Source of the DNA: Trichoplusia ni | Lineage: Eukaryota > Arthropoda > Insecta > Lepidoptera > Noctuidae | Direction of reading: 5' to 3' | Assembly (NCBI RefSeq): GCF_003590095.1 | Contig: NC_039480.1 | Location: 7,479,328 to 7,543,327 of the forward strand | DNA: 64,000 nt | Shown: positions 25,466-38,992 of the stretch, one piece after another | Layout: each line of letters opens with the position of its first letter | How positions within the stretch are numbered: position 1 is the first letter of the stretch | The notes under the pieces: model-generated | Told to the model about the DNA's origin: nothing | Seen by the model: only the letters and a program-made list of their open reading frames with translations | The model's database searches: none | Position numbers and translations under genes: made by a program

Positions 25466-28400
25466 AGCATATATCTTGCAGCTAGAGTTGGTGGTAGGTT
25501 CAAAGCACCCGTTCACGAGTTGGCACTTTAAGAATCGATTTGAAACTGGGTATTGCATGCATAGCCATCCAAACTGCTTGAGGTAATTGATATGTCTTTA
25601 TTTCCGTCTTATCAAGATACTAACTACATAGTTTATCGATTAAATGCTTGTTTGTTACTCATAGTTATTTGAGATGAAACAGTTTGCTGTTTCGGTAAAA
25701 TTGATTGTTTAAATGCCTTTAGTCTTACATTAAGTTAGTGACATCGCATTTTATCTTTGTAGTTAAACTGGAAGTCTGACGATTCAAAAGTGTATTTTTC
25801 ATTAACATACATTATTTTAATAACCAGTATGTATGTAAGACTGTGATCAGATCAATATTTGTACACTTATCAATGTAGGTGAACTTTTTAAAATAAGTCA
25901 TTGAACAAGAAAGGAGAGTCAATCTTAGAAAGATCGAATGCCGAGGAAAAGCTTGATTTGCTTCGATGTTTTCTTGAGCACATGCACTGCACTCAAATTT
26001 GAACCCTAAGATCACATTACATCAAAACCTTCACCTAAACAGTATGTTACGCCAATTTAAATTCAATTTTCTTCGTTACTGTAAATCAAAAGTCAAATCA
26101 CTGTCGAAATCATTACGTTCAATAGAAAGTATTACAGTAAATTGTTAGAACAATTTTGATAGTAACTGTCGTGAGAATGATTCATTATTAAATGATGTTA
26201 GAACAATTACGTATACTCAATAATTAGCGAAATAATGTGTTGATTAATTCCTGTCTACATAATTCGCACTTTACTATGATTACGTTCGGTGTATTAAAAA
26301 GTACTGTAATTACATGTCGTATAAATTGTAGTTAGAAATGCTGTCAATGCCAATGTTCTTGTTAATTTCGGTAATGGAGTTCCTTAGGATAAATTTAGAC
26401 ATTTTTTTAATTAATGGAATTTATATTCTTAATTCAATGCTACAAACTCGTCAATGAAGTGTGAAATAAATGTGCATTGTTGTTTTTTATACAATTACGC
26501 CTCAACTGCTTTACCGATTTTGGTAAAATTTGGAATAGGAATAGATTGAACATCAAGAAAGAATTAACTGTATTTTACTGCGATAATCGTTATCTATACG
26601 GGTGATGCCACATACAAAACCTAGTCTGTTATAAAGTCAAGTATTTTGGCAAATGAGCAAGATGTTTAACATTTGTGAGTTATAAACTTAGACACTTGTA
26701 CCATAACTGTGATTTCTAAAGAACGGAGAAGCGAGAAAATCTATGTTAAGTGATGATGTTTTTTTATGCTGGTTCATAAAGTGCGTTCTTTCAATAGCAA
26801 GAGCGTGAAAGTGCTCTATCTACGCATTGTGAGTAATAGCGAATTCTGCGAGTTTTGCTCCGATGATGAGTTCATATTACAATGAGCACTTACGCTATGA
26901 TATTATTATCCTTCTACAGTTGCATAATCAATTCGAGCGTTTCGTTCCAGAGATGCTTAGCAATACGTCTAATGTTTATTTTAAGAGGATCATTCTTAAA
27001 ACATCTCTGGCTTCGCTTCCCTGGTGGAAATGCAGCCTAATTGTGGTTATTACCAAACTTGGCCATACTATCCGCAATCGGCTTCTATTTGGAATTCTAT
27101 GCAAAATGCGTCACTATAAATTGAAGTTTCAATGAAGACTTGTACAGTTGCGATTGTGATATTTATTAGGTCGACTTCATTTCAACACTGGCTCGCCGTA
27201 TAATGTGAGATTCCAATGCTGATCTATTTTCTATAAAAGGCATTTTAGTAAGGCACAAATGTAAGAAATTCGAACAGCTTCCGCCGAGAAATGGTAAAAC
27301 GAATTCTTTATCAGCTAATTGCAGTTCCTTAATAAGAAGTGTTGATTTAACGCTGTTAGAAACGCAATTCTGCAAGGAGACATACATTTTTTTTTAATTA
27401 TAATGAGATTATTTATTTCCAACATAGTCAGTAGGTACAGTTTTTTTGGAGCAATGTAACTGATTCCAATATATTTTTTGTCTTTTGTAGCTCTAGAGGC
27501 TTAAGACGTATTGGCAACTGATAAAGTCTAAATTTACGTATTCAAATTAGGTACTAAGTAGCACTTTTTGAGTTTTAAATTACAATGGACAGCTCTCAAG
27601 TTTGCCCACCGGGTTCTTCCGGGTTCTTCGCCGACCAATTATCGTAAATGTCCACATTACACAATGCTCAAGTAATTCGTTAATGTTGTTAATCGAGAAA
27701 GTAGTTTACCTAAATGTTTTTGATCACAATTGATCAAAGTTGATATTATAACTACCTCACAGATGATACGAAGTTACAGCTTCAGCAAATCCATTATTCT
27801 GAAAGTCTATCAAAATGTAAGTAATCTCAATATATTACCTTTATCTAGGTCTAACGGGATGTATGTAACATTTATTGACAAAGCAATACCCATTCAAATC
27901 GGGAAACGCATGTTAGGTAATAGTACTGGCATTCAATCTATTTACACAATATATCCATCACTAGTTAACGATTGAAGCCATAAAATATCCATCTTGTTAA
28001 ATCCGCAAGAAATTTCGAGTCAAAATACCTTTGAAACGTCCACACACTAGTAGGGAAGCCAGGTCTAATGCCGGAAAGCCGGATAAAGTACTTCTACAAT
28101 TTGATAACATTTTACTCATTTTTACGGGTTTTGTTGCAAATCACACTATTTTTATAACCTTAGTATTATTATTTTCCTACAATATTATCTTCGATTCTAA
28201 TGTAAGACAGTAAATTACGGATGTTATTGAATTTGCATACACAAAAAGACGTTTTGAACAAGCCTGCTGAGGAAGCGATCGGCGCACTATACGTCATATT
28301 TTCTTTCAGTTCAAAAATGCAACATCCTCGTTCCTTTAAGATCCCTGATGGTTGATTGTCCGACTAAATCTGAACGCCTGGGCATACTACACACAAATGG

Positions 28401-31400
28401 ATGCCGATAAAATCATGAAACCTGTTTGTAAATGGATATTGCAACGTTCAAACATCACCAATTAGCGGTATTAAGTCCGAACAGATTTCAAAGTCAAGAT
28501 TACAAGCTTAGTGAATCTCGTTAAAATAGCTAAATAGTTTTAATGTTGTGGCTGTAACTATGGCAGAGAACACGCAAAAATAGCCTTACAATATAGGACC
28601 TTCGAAAAAAACAACAAGATTTTCAATCACATTTGATGTTATCTGCTTAAACCTTAATTAAAAATCTGCAATCAGTTTGTAAATTATTTTAGATATTGGG
28701 GGGTATAATATTCGGCCTATACATGGAATGTTTTGGCAGAATATTCTGTTTTTCACAATAGGTAACCATGAAAATACACATAAACGTAAAAAACAACTTA
28801 AAATAACAACAATAATACAACCGACTATAAATAAAAACTACGTAGCCAAATTTAAGGAAATTTCGATGAGACCAAATAACAGCTATTCTATTTAAAAAAA
28901 AAGTTCTTAGGAGACATAGGTACATAATAAAAAGAAACAACTCTGAATTGGGAACCTCCACCTTTTTAAAGTCGATTGATAATTTTAACATCTGACCTCA
29001 AAAATATCCGGCCATAATACGGCTTCCGTTCCAATCTAGGTATATTATTAAAACACATAATAAGTTTTTGAAACATTTAATGTTTGACTAATCATACCCA
29101 CGTTTGTTATAATTTATTCACTGCATTATTTATTTTGCGGTGGAACTACTTTTTAATTCATAATATTGATTACGTATCCACTGTTTCATCACGCACAATG
29201 ACGTAAAAGAAAGCTTTAGCAGTTTGTTAACCTTACCTTGCTTGTGCACCCCCCTATAGTGAAGTAATATTATTTAATATGGTGCAACAAAAAAAAAACT
29301 ATTTAGAATTTATATTAGTAACACGGAAATTAAGTTACAGTGTTTATATTGGTGCAACAAAAGTTTTAAATTGCTTCAATAAAGGGCAAATTGGTACTAT
29401 TTTACAATGAAAATGATTGTTCAAGTCCGAAGAAATCTGTTCGGTTTGCTAAGCGTGCATTTCTTGAGTATATTAAATTAAATTAACAAAGAAATCTTTT
29501 AATGTCAATACTTCAAAAGTCAGAGTCCTAGATTAATGAAATTTCATTTCTTTTCCATTTCACAAGTTTTCTAATCCTCAGCTGGAGAGGCAAGCACGAG
29601 CAAATTATTTAGTATACCGGTTATATTTTTTAAATGGCTGTCAATTGACAACGCACTGCTGCCATGCTGACATGCTTGTTCTTAATATGTCTTATCGCAT
29701 AATTATTGCTATTAATAGATCCTGCCACAATAGCAAATCACATAAATTATATGCTAATATATTATATGCTCGCTAGCTCCCTAGGTACCATATTATCAGA
29801 ACTCTTATGTACACATCTAGGTTCTAGGTACTTGAGGCGTTGGGACATCGACCAACTAAATCGTTCTAATAAAAAGTACCTACCTAGTAGGGACCTAGTA
29901 CAACTATTGAAGTAACATTCAATACTTAGTATTTGGTAGCAGATATTTATCTGCTGTTACAAAATACGTCATTAGTGGTATTAGTAGCTTACAATCTCAG
30001 TTTCCGACGTCTACGTAACCATTAAGCCGTGGAAACTGTCACCGTTAGCAATCAACATGAAAATTATGACTCGCATGTCAGTAGCAATTAGTTTGACGCA
30101 AATATGTTAATTGGGTAACATTTCCTTCCGATTACTACATTCCATAATTAGGTTAGTAGTATATTTTAACTGTTAACGTCACACCGTGGGACGTAACTTG
30201 TCATAAATTGTGGTTTTTACCTATTTTTTTTTTATTAAGTAATCAATGTTTATTGCATATTTCTCTGATTGGATTCCTACTCTTGACGAGAAGTGATGTT
30301 GCAGTTGCGGAAATAGAGGGGGCTTCGGTGCACAGCATAGCGTAGCATGTTTATAGTGTTTCAGAGGTGCTGCCAAGCCTCCAATGTTGTGCTGATTGTG
30401 CGAAAATCTGTTTGTAGTGGGTGCCATTCTACATTTCAGCAAGTACATGTCAGATGTTTCATGTATTTAGCGATCCAATATACTATTAACAGCTATATTA
30501 CGATCATTAGATTCTATTTTTACTAATCGAAATGTGTCAACGACTGCATAATTTTGTAATTTATAAAATTTTTGACGGTAATTAATTTTAACTGAGAACT
30601 AATTAAATATTATCGATTAAGTTTAAATTGGAACACTTACACAAACAGGAAAATTCCAAGTTACTCGATACTTTAGATAAGCTTTAATTTATGTTAAAGT
30701 AGTTGATAAAGAACTCGGTAAGCAGCAATCAAGTGTTGCCTAAAATTGTGGTGAAACTTGTAAAAAGTTGTGTAAAAAATTAAAATAATAGGATCAGTGT
30801 TTAGCGCTTATGAAAATGTAAAATGTTGTTATTAATTATCTTTGGTAGTAGGGAGGCATATTATAGCAGCGTCGAGCAGCCGTGTTATACACACCATTCA
30901 AGAAATTTCCTCCTGGAGTTCACAAGAGTCAGTAAGAACAGTCAATAAGATTCAGTCATTGTAACTTTTTCCGTATCCTAACTATTAACTAGTTCGATTC
31001 AGGAACCCGTCGATAAATTATCGCGAGACAGCTGATGTATCATTTAAGTACAACTTTTTGAACGTCAGTACCCTCGGTAAGTGAAAGAAAGTCAAAATTG
31101 ATCCAAACGCTTTATCATTTTACTTCTGTCAATTGTCACATTATAACTCATGCTGGATAAGAGCTTTCGCACGTCCGTCGTTTAGTAGATCGTAATATCG
31201 TTAATCTTCCTTGTTTATGGACTAGCCACCTGCTAATTGCAGCATTAATTTCAGCGGTTGTCACACCACACCTGCTCAGCGATCTGGTGCATGTTTCAAT
31301 TTATCAACTTCTTAGATCATTTAATCATTCACAACTGGCCTGCCCTCATTATTCAGTGTTTAGTATCTTTTACCTTATTAACATTAAGATACAACTATTA

Positions 31401-33773
31401 TATTTATGTTGGTACAATATTAATGCAAGTTAAATAGAAGAAAAATCTAAAGATTATTATTAGACAACACACACAATAATTAAAAAAAAAAACTTTCACT
31501 TTCTGAAGACATGCCTGGATTGCTAAAGAATTGCACAGATGTTCGCAATCAGACAAAAAAAATGGTAAAAGTTAATAGAAAATCAACGGGGTGCCTTTAC
31601 TCAAAACAAAAGACAAAGAGCATGGTGTTAACAAATTCGTTAAAAAAAAACATTATTTTAAATCAGTCTTTTGCTATAGTAACCTCGTGACTTGAGAGTG
31701 TGTCTGAGACTTGCGACCACGGCTAGTGCAATCTGGTTGTAACGTCAAGCCATGAAAGATACATGATCGCCTAAATATTTCATTTACATTATATTTCATA
31801 ATGAATATAACTGATGTGAGAGAAAAACTGCTCAATATTGGATTGGGGGACGTCTTTTGGGGTTTGCACTCAATAGGTAAAAATGAAATCCTAAGACATT
31901 TGTCGCTGGCTGAAAAAAGTTTGATAGTGAGTAACTAGAAATTTGTTTTAAAACAATTAAATTTCTTTGCGGATCTCTCTGATTTGCGAAGGAGTATCTG
32001 ATTAAAACGTCGTCTGAGAAATAAACTAGTCATTGTGCAAATGAGACAGGATGTAATTTATCATAAATATTTCTTGATTAATTTATTTAACATTAAAATC
32101 TAGATTGATTACTTTAGGAGCTAGGTCATAAAAGGTATTGGAATGACGCTGGATTCCGATATCTCAATCAGTTTAACGTATTTACAAAGTGCCTGAGTCA
32201 CGACGATAAAGTTCAAATTGTTTGTCACATAAAACATGGGCTTGTAGACAAGTGACATTTCTACAAACGTTTATAATGGAACAAATTGTTCGAATGTAAT
32301 TGTAAATGGAAATGTAATTTCTTTTCTATAAATCACGTGACTTGTCACTTCTATAGCGCGTGAGACTCTAATGACGTCTAATGCACGTTTATACTCGTAA
32401 CAAATGACATTCGATCTTTTCTAAAGAGCCTCGTTTAAGCTCTGTACGATCAAATATATTCAGTTTACAATACTATTTAAATTTTAAGTAACATTCGTTA
32501 GGAAATTAAAATAACAATGATGCAACGGTGTACTCAGGTTTATTTATAAGCATTAACCCGACTAGTATTGGACCCAACATGAGACCTTAATGATGACAGA
32601 TGAGGTGACGAGATCGAATTGTTTAAAAGTTCGGCTTCCGAAGAAGAATATTTAGCAGCTTCATTTGAAAACTAAGTAAAAAATTAGTTACGCAATCTCA
32701 ATAAATAGGCATAAATATTTCATTCGATGATAAACTAGATACTAGCATAAACTCAATTCATCTACATTTATTGATGATGGATCACAAGAATGTCACTTTA
32801 CGGTCGAGGTTTACAAATCTTATTGCAAAGTATCTTCAATGAAATAGTTCGAGGTAACACCTAAATACAAGTCGGTAATTACCAGCTGGAAACCATTTGC
32901 TAAAACATTTACTCGGTAAAAAGTAATTGATGCTACGGAACACTAATCGTGGTAATGGCTCGGGCGATTACCTTCATCCTAACGTAAGTAATGGGCTGAT
33001 AACTCGCCGGGAATCTAATAAATATGAGCTGTGGTATCAAAGTTATGTGAACTAAAAGGATTAGTAGAGTCTTACTAGATGCCCCTATAAGCTTTCATAA
33101 TTTACCCAACTGAGGCTTGTCTCAACAGGTAGGTTTTGAATTTCGTAACTTATCAGAGGTAGGACACCTCAAGTTTGTAAGCAGTTCTAATGTTTTCTTA
33201 GAAGATTCAGTTACGGTATTATTTTTCATTAAAAAAAGACAGTTTTACCTTGTAACGACAAATATTTATTTATTAAGTTTGCATCAGTAGTACTAAACAA
33301 CTGATTAAAATATATGTAAACACATTTGATGACAACGAACAAGTAATCGATCTCATAAAACATTTATTATCTAGCCACTATCCAAACGCCATTGCTCAAA
33401 ATATATTCATACAAAGAACTCCATATTCCAATGAATTACTTGACTCCTCAAGCTTGAAACTTCCATAATGCATCGCTCAATTTGAGACGAATAGCCTCCG
33501 CTCCCAGATGACATTCAATATGCTATTGACAGATTTGAATGATACTCTTTACGGTGTTCATTTCACGCTGATATTTCATGCGTATGACACGCATCGACGA
33601 ATCGCATCTAAGCGTAGCTATAAGTACTTTATTATTATTTGTCATAGTTACTTTGCAGTTACATAGGATTGTTTAAAATCTTGATTTGTTCTTTAATACA
33701 TGTCTTTATTCTTCAGTTGTAAAACTACCACACTAAAACACATCTTCATCAAACCTTTCTTTTTCCTTACAAT

Positions 33774-33975
33774 GTTGGAGTCGTCTTTTCTTCCTATCGG
33801 TTGCAGCTAAGTACCAGTGGTCTACAACGGGCGACAGCCTATCTGACTTCCTCAACCCAGTCACTTAGTAAGACTGGTTGTCTGAGTTTCCAGCTTCTGA
33901 CCGTAACGACTGTCAAAGATGTGTAAATAATAGCCGGGACCCAAATTGTGCAGTTGAAGATTAGCCGAGACGAAG
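33774..33975 (+). repeat. Interspersed repeat C, copy 2
   Basis: Blocks CTAAGTACCAGTGG, CTTCCTCAACCCAGTCAC, CGACTGTCAAAGATGTG and AGCCGGGACCCA in the same order as copy 1. Confidence 0.7.
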
Positions 33976-34709
33976 TACTTATCACTCTGAAAATACATTT
34001 GATTAAAATAGCTAAGATCAGTTAAGTCAAATTAGAGACGAAGTTTTTTTTTTATTTAATTTTACATATTTACGGTTGTATTTATCTGGAGACTACTTAT
34101 TTGAGGAAAAAAGTTTATTTCGAATAGACTGCAGGTCTGAAATCATGTCAACCGTGTTAAATGTTTATGAACGACAGAGGATTGGCAATTTCATGCTTGA
34201 GTTAATAGAACTCTTTAAAAATAGTAATTCCAATATCCAAAAAGAGAGCAAAAAGCTAATTAAAAAGTTAATGAAAGTACATAATTAGGTGTTTAATTAG
34301 GTGAGGGCATTATGGTGCAAGTGGAACTAAAAGATTTTGCAAGAATCGAGCATTCTGTGGAATGGTGGAATGCTATACCATGACAAGGTGGAATTGCTTG
34401 ATAGAAGCATGCTGGGTATTTTGGTCACGCCAATTCAACACATCCTATCCTTGCCTTTACCTTACCAAAATCGGGATAGCTTACCGGCTCACGACCGACT
34501 ACAACGGAAAGAACTTTAATTACGAACTTTAGCATAATATTATGTTCAACAGAGAGTACGAAAAATAACTTAACTATTATATCACAAAGAAACAAGAAGT
34601 AATCTAAGTCTATTTTAATCTAAAAGTCCACAAGACTTCCCAGAAGGCAGCAGAACATAATGGTGGCACATAAATCAGCTTTCGAGTGTCGCGTGGCATG
34701 CCAATACGG

Positions 34710-34721
34710 TGCGCGTGCGCT
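34710..34721. promoter_or_regulatory. NRF1/Ewg-like motif in a GC-rich stretch
   Basis: TGCGCGTGCGCT, 11 of 12, inside a CG-dinucleotide-rich stretch (34680-34790). Confidence 0.35.
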
Positions 34722-35618
34722 CACGTGCCGAACGCGTTCCGCCTACACTTCGGTATTCATCGGCATTCGTCGGATACCGTGGGAAAAAAAACCACTACTT
34801 ATGCAAAATACATTAGATATTTGGAAAGTGATATTTAAGACGCAATTGTAGCACTGTTGTTTGTCTTTTTTTGTAAGGAGGCTCTGTTTCACAACTTAAG
34901 GTTAGTTCATCCGAAAAAAAATATCGCACAGAAAAAGGGGGCTTGACCCCTTTTCGTTTGAAAACTATGAACAGATGATGTAATTGCGTAATCGGCACTA
35001 TAATTGTTAATGTAGTCACAGTAATTGTGGTGTCTCAAAAGACACTTGCATTGTTAAACAAAATTGAGAAAGGTTAATTTAGTTTAATAAAGTAAACAAT
35101 TACACACTTATTAGTAAGAATGAAAATAATTTAGGAAAATCTGCTGACATTACGATTTTTGTAACTGATTGTAACTTGTTCTGAAGTCCATCAACTAAAT
35201 TAAAATGCATTGATACCAATTTCTTAACTGTTGCCAAAGAAATGCAATTAAATAACTGTCAACATTTAAATAATTTATTTTTTATTTGGAACATTAAATG
35301 ATCAATAAATAAACATAGCCTATTTAATTATTAACATTTGATTTGTAAATATTATTTGAAAGTATACTTTTGAATTATTTCATTTCAATTGCATTGCAAT
35401 AATTCGTTCGTTAGATTTAGACAAAAAACTGCCTAAAATAGACTCACAAAAAACAGCAAAACCTTAGTTGTAATAGCAAAATGGCGATATCATAATTCGA
35501 TATGAAATATCAATAAACTTTTTTCTGAAAACATCAATCATCGTTATACTAAACCGGGTCATAATGTCAAGACCTATCCTAGACCTTTGACCCTGTCGAA
35601 CAATACAGTTTTTCTGTC

Positions 35619-35750
35619 TTTTTTTTTTTTTTTTTGTCCAGTGGAAATCCTCATGGACTTCCTTCGCCCTGGGGAAGGCGAAGGGGTGTGCCGGACTCCT
35701 ACCGGCTAAAACCACTGGAATGCTTCCCGCTTCCTTCAGCTGTCTACTCC
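35619..35750 (+). repeat. Interspersed repeat D, copy 1, with T17 run
   Basis: A 17-base T run (35619-35635) leads into GGAAATCCTCATGGACTTCC, CGCCCTGGGGAAGGCG, GTGTGCCGGACTCCTACCGG and CTAAAACCACTGG. Related copies lie at 47819 and 53092. Confidence 0.65.
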
Positions 35751-35824
35751 AACTTTTATAGTGAATATTGAAGCAAGTTTTGTTTAATATTCATCAGTTA
35801 GAACGACTTTTAAATAATTTTTGT

Positions 35825-36110
35825 GCTTTTGGGTCACGATTAAGGGCTCCGGTTGGGTCCGAAACTAGTCGGGCAATCCTGATAAATACGCGTGAGTAAA
35901 CCGTTGCATCATTTAATAATGAATCATGCTCATGATAGTTACTATCAAAAGAATAACTTCCTACTAATATTACAAATGCAAAAGTTTGTAAGTACGAATG
36001 TACGGATGTATGAAGGTTTGTTTCTCTTTCATGCAAAAACCACTGAAGGGATTTCAAGTCCGAACATTTTCGAATTTTAATGGGCGGATTCGCAGGCAAG
36101 AGCTGGTATT
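35825..36110 (+). repeat. Two abutting lepidopteran-type repeats
   Basis: First part: GGGTCACGATTAAGGGCTCC, then CTAGTCGGGCAATCC and ACGCGTGAGTAAACCG. Second part, from about 35958: CCTACTAATATTACAAATGC, AAAGTTTGTAAG, GTTTCTCTTTCATGCAAAAA and CCACTGAAGGGATTT. Both read like repeats widespread in noctuid genomes, from memory. The open frames of about 100 codons here lie wholly in the repeat and are not genes. Confidence 0.55.
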
Positions 36111-36880
36111 CCTATTATTTAATAAAATGTCGATTATATCTTGTATTTTAAACCTTTTCTATTCTATCCGTTTTTATAAAAACCTTTACATTATAAACAA
36201 AAAAATCTTCTATATTAAACCTTTGAAACATCATTACCAGTTAGCTACCGTGTTGTTTTCTTTCCTGGTTTTCCTGTATTTATTACTTTTTCTGTACCTA
36301 ATGAGTCTAGTTACGTGTAGTGGCATTGATCATCATTAGCTCGGAGTCAACGACCAAGACCATGAATTAATGGATTTCGTTTCTTACCACTGCATTCTGA
36401 GCAGGACTTTTGCGTTTGTGAGAGCAGGACAGCTCTCTTCACTTCAGGTAAATGCGTCTCACTTCGACATCAGTAAGACTACTTCTTTCAGAAACCTTGG
36501 TACAGGCACAAATAGCCTTTTTATGAACTTTATTGATCTTAGATCATCGACCGTCTCTTTAAGAGGTTTTCTATAATCATGTAATTATGGTGTTTTGTTT
36601 TATCTAGTACATTAAGCTCGATGGAAGTAGCTTAGGAAGTCAAATGGGTTGTGTTGTTTGTTAGACAAATTCGTTTCTCTATAACGAAGTACCCCAAAGA
36701 CTTACTAAAAAAGAAGTTACAGATATCCCATGATATTAAATGCATTTTAAGTTACATTTTCTTAGAGAAGCTCTCAGCAAATCTACAATTTGATCTATCA
36801 CAAGTACCTACCTACCAGCTACCTTCATTCGGTTTGTTTGGTGATGGTCTATGTCATAACGGGTTCCGCCTTATGAATGG

Positions 36881-37060
36881 CGTATTGAAAGGCACGTTAA
36901 ATTGTGGATCCTGGCTGTTATAGGCACATCTTTGACAATCTGTACGGGTAGTCAGAAGTTGGCAACTGTGACAACTAGTCTGACTGAAGGGTATCATGTG
37001 ACCCGGGTAAATGGGTTAAGGAGATCACATGGGCAGTCGCTCCTTATAAAACACTAGTAC
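36881..37060 (-). repeat. Interspersed repeat C, copy 3 (inverted)
   Basis: Reverse complement of the same repeat: on the minus strand CTCCTTAACCCATTTACC, GATTGTCAAAGATGTG, AGCCAGGATCCA and AATTTAACGTGCC. Confidence 0.7.
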
Positions 37061-38849
37061 ATTCTGTTAGTCAAACAGAAGTTGACCCCAACATGTTTAA
37101 GAAAAGGCTAGGATGATGTCGATGAAATAGTTTACTCAGGTTTATAAATGCATGCAAATAAATAAGTATTGTGGGTTGACGAAGAAGTATGTACCTACAG
37201 TATTTGAAATAGTCAATGCTTACAATAATTTTATACATACGTTCACGTATCTAGTGCTCTAGAAACGTGTGTATTAAATCCACGTTTCAGTAACATAAAT
37301 CGCTAAGCCAGCTAAACGGATCGTTTTATTGATCATAAATAAAGTATTTTGTGTATAACGTGATCGTGGCCACGAAAAATGAGTTGTAAGTGGGCCATTG
37401 ACTTCCGGGCATTCGTGTTTGCTCACGAAACGGGCTGTTGCAACACTTCACTCAATTAGGGCTGCTGCATTACTGAAAAATGTTCCTGTTTGTGACACTT
37501 TCGTGTTAATTTTTTAGCATTTCGATTCCTATACGTTAAAATTATCGATACTAATATTACTTAACTATATTAAAATTAACTTATATTATACTGATTTTGA
37601 AGGCTTTCAAAAATAACATTTTTTTATTAATACAACAACAAACTATATGGTTAATCTGCAACAGAATAATCCAGCTGCAAATACGCACACGTCATCATGC
37701 AGAAAAAACAAAAATCATTAAAGGTTAGTGACCTCTTGTCATCCGGATCATGTCTCTTTCGGGCAACCCTAAATATAGTGCTCGGATTAAAGCTATCTGA
37801 GTCCTGACTGCGCCTTATGTCATCGATTTCATAAAACTGGGCCAATTTGTACCGCGGGCCAGTTATCGACAGTTGTTTTTCCTTTCGATACAATGATCGA
37901 AAAGGCGTTTCAAAATGCCTTCTAATAAATAGCGGCTGATGTGGTCGTTTTATAATTTTTTAATTTTTTTATAATACAGCTTTGTGACTGGAACATAAAT
38001 ATCTGATTAAGGAACTATTGTCAAATATCTGCTGTAAAAACTCTTATTCACATTGGTACTGCCACAAAAGATATAGTTCTAACCAAGAATTAATCGTAAT
38101 TGAATAAGTAATTTATCAAACCCAACCCAAGACATTTCAGTGGAATTCAATAAGGTAGTGCATCTAAAAAACCTATCAAAATCAATTGTCTAAAATGCTA
38201 TCAATTCTGCTCCTACGTAATGAATCCGGTAGTATTCACGCTTGTCCACAACATATAAAATAATCTATCAAGTGCTAGACTTAGCATGAGCTCATAAATT
38301 GACCAGGAAGCTTCATTTGACAATAGAACATCAACCATTGCTTTCCAAAAAGGCAAGTAGATTAGTTTCGAAGAATCCGTGCCAGCAATGAATACAAAAT
38401 CAGGAAACCAACTTTGTCCATAAGCTCTTGTATAGTGTGCGGTGATCTTAACGCTTATTGCTTCCACTTTCTCTTATCATCGCATTATGCACGCGTGTAA
38501 TGAAAACTTAATCTGATCGAAGAAAGTAAATACTCCTTATTATGTCGAGTAGATCGCTGCCATTAGTAGCGGCATGCAAATGATTACAGGAATTAATGGT
38601 GAATACATACGATGGATAGATAGACTCGTGCGAGTTAGTCTGATGGTAGATAGTGGTAGGAAGGGGACGTTAGGTTACCTTGTAGTGTATTCAGGTTTGT
38701 TGATTTTGAATCACTTTTAGGCTTTGGAAGTTATGTTTATCTACCGGGACCATCGGTAATGATATGTATTTTTTATTTAGCCTTCTTTTGGGCGTCCTCT
38801 AAATCCTATCATGATTTTTTTGTTCTGGATCACATGGAACCAGTAAAAC

Positions 38850-38992
38850 AGTTTAATCCTTGTGTCGCGAAGGGTTGTACAAATATTTAAGTCATATGTA
38901 CATATACTCCCAAACTAGCATTTCTGGATCTTACAAAACACGTCGCTAGCGGTGGTTTTGGCAAGGTGGCCTACACCACTCGATTATCTGTG
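38850..38992 (-). mobile_element. tRNA-derived SINE, family B
   Basis: Minus-strand copy starting CACAGATAATCGAGTGGTG near 38992. The body matches the other copies (AATCCTTGTGTCGCG, ACAAATATTTAAGTCA). Its 3' end beyond about 38850 is not clear. Confidence 0.65.

Larger units (their letters stand above)
22818..33773. other. Gene-free stretch with scattered repeats
   Basis: Holds SINE B at 23174, short foldback repeats at 24250 and 25411, and a 14-base direct repeat TGGTGCAACAAAAA (29280 and 29350, the last base differing). Otherwise featureless AT-rich DNA. Confidence 0.6.

Noticed and set aside
26863..27135. 90-codon plus-strand frame
   Set aside because: No domain, chance length, no supporting signals.
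35794..36339. Overlapping frames of 101 and 113 codons
   Set aside because: They lie largely within interspersed repeats and their flank.
37651..37893. 80-codon minus-strand frame with a charged, protein-like composition
   Set aside because: No family recognised, no upstream promoter or splice sites, chance length. A database search would decide.
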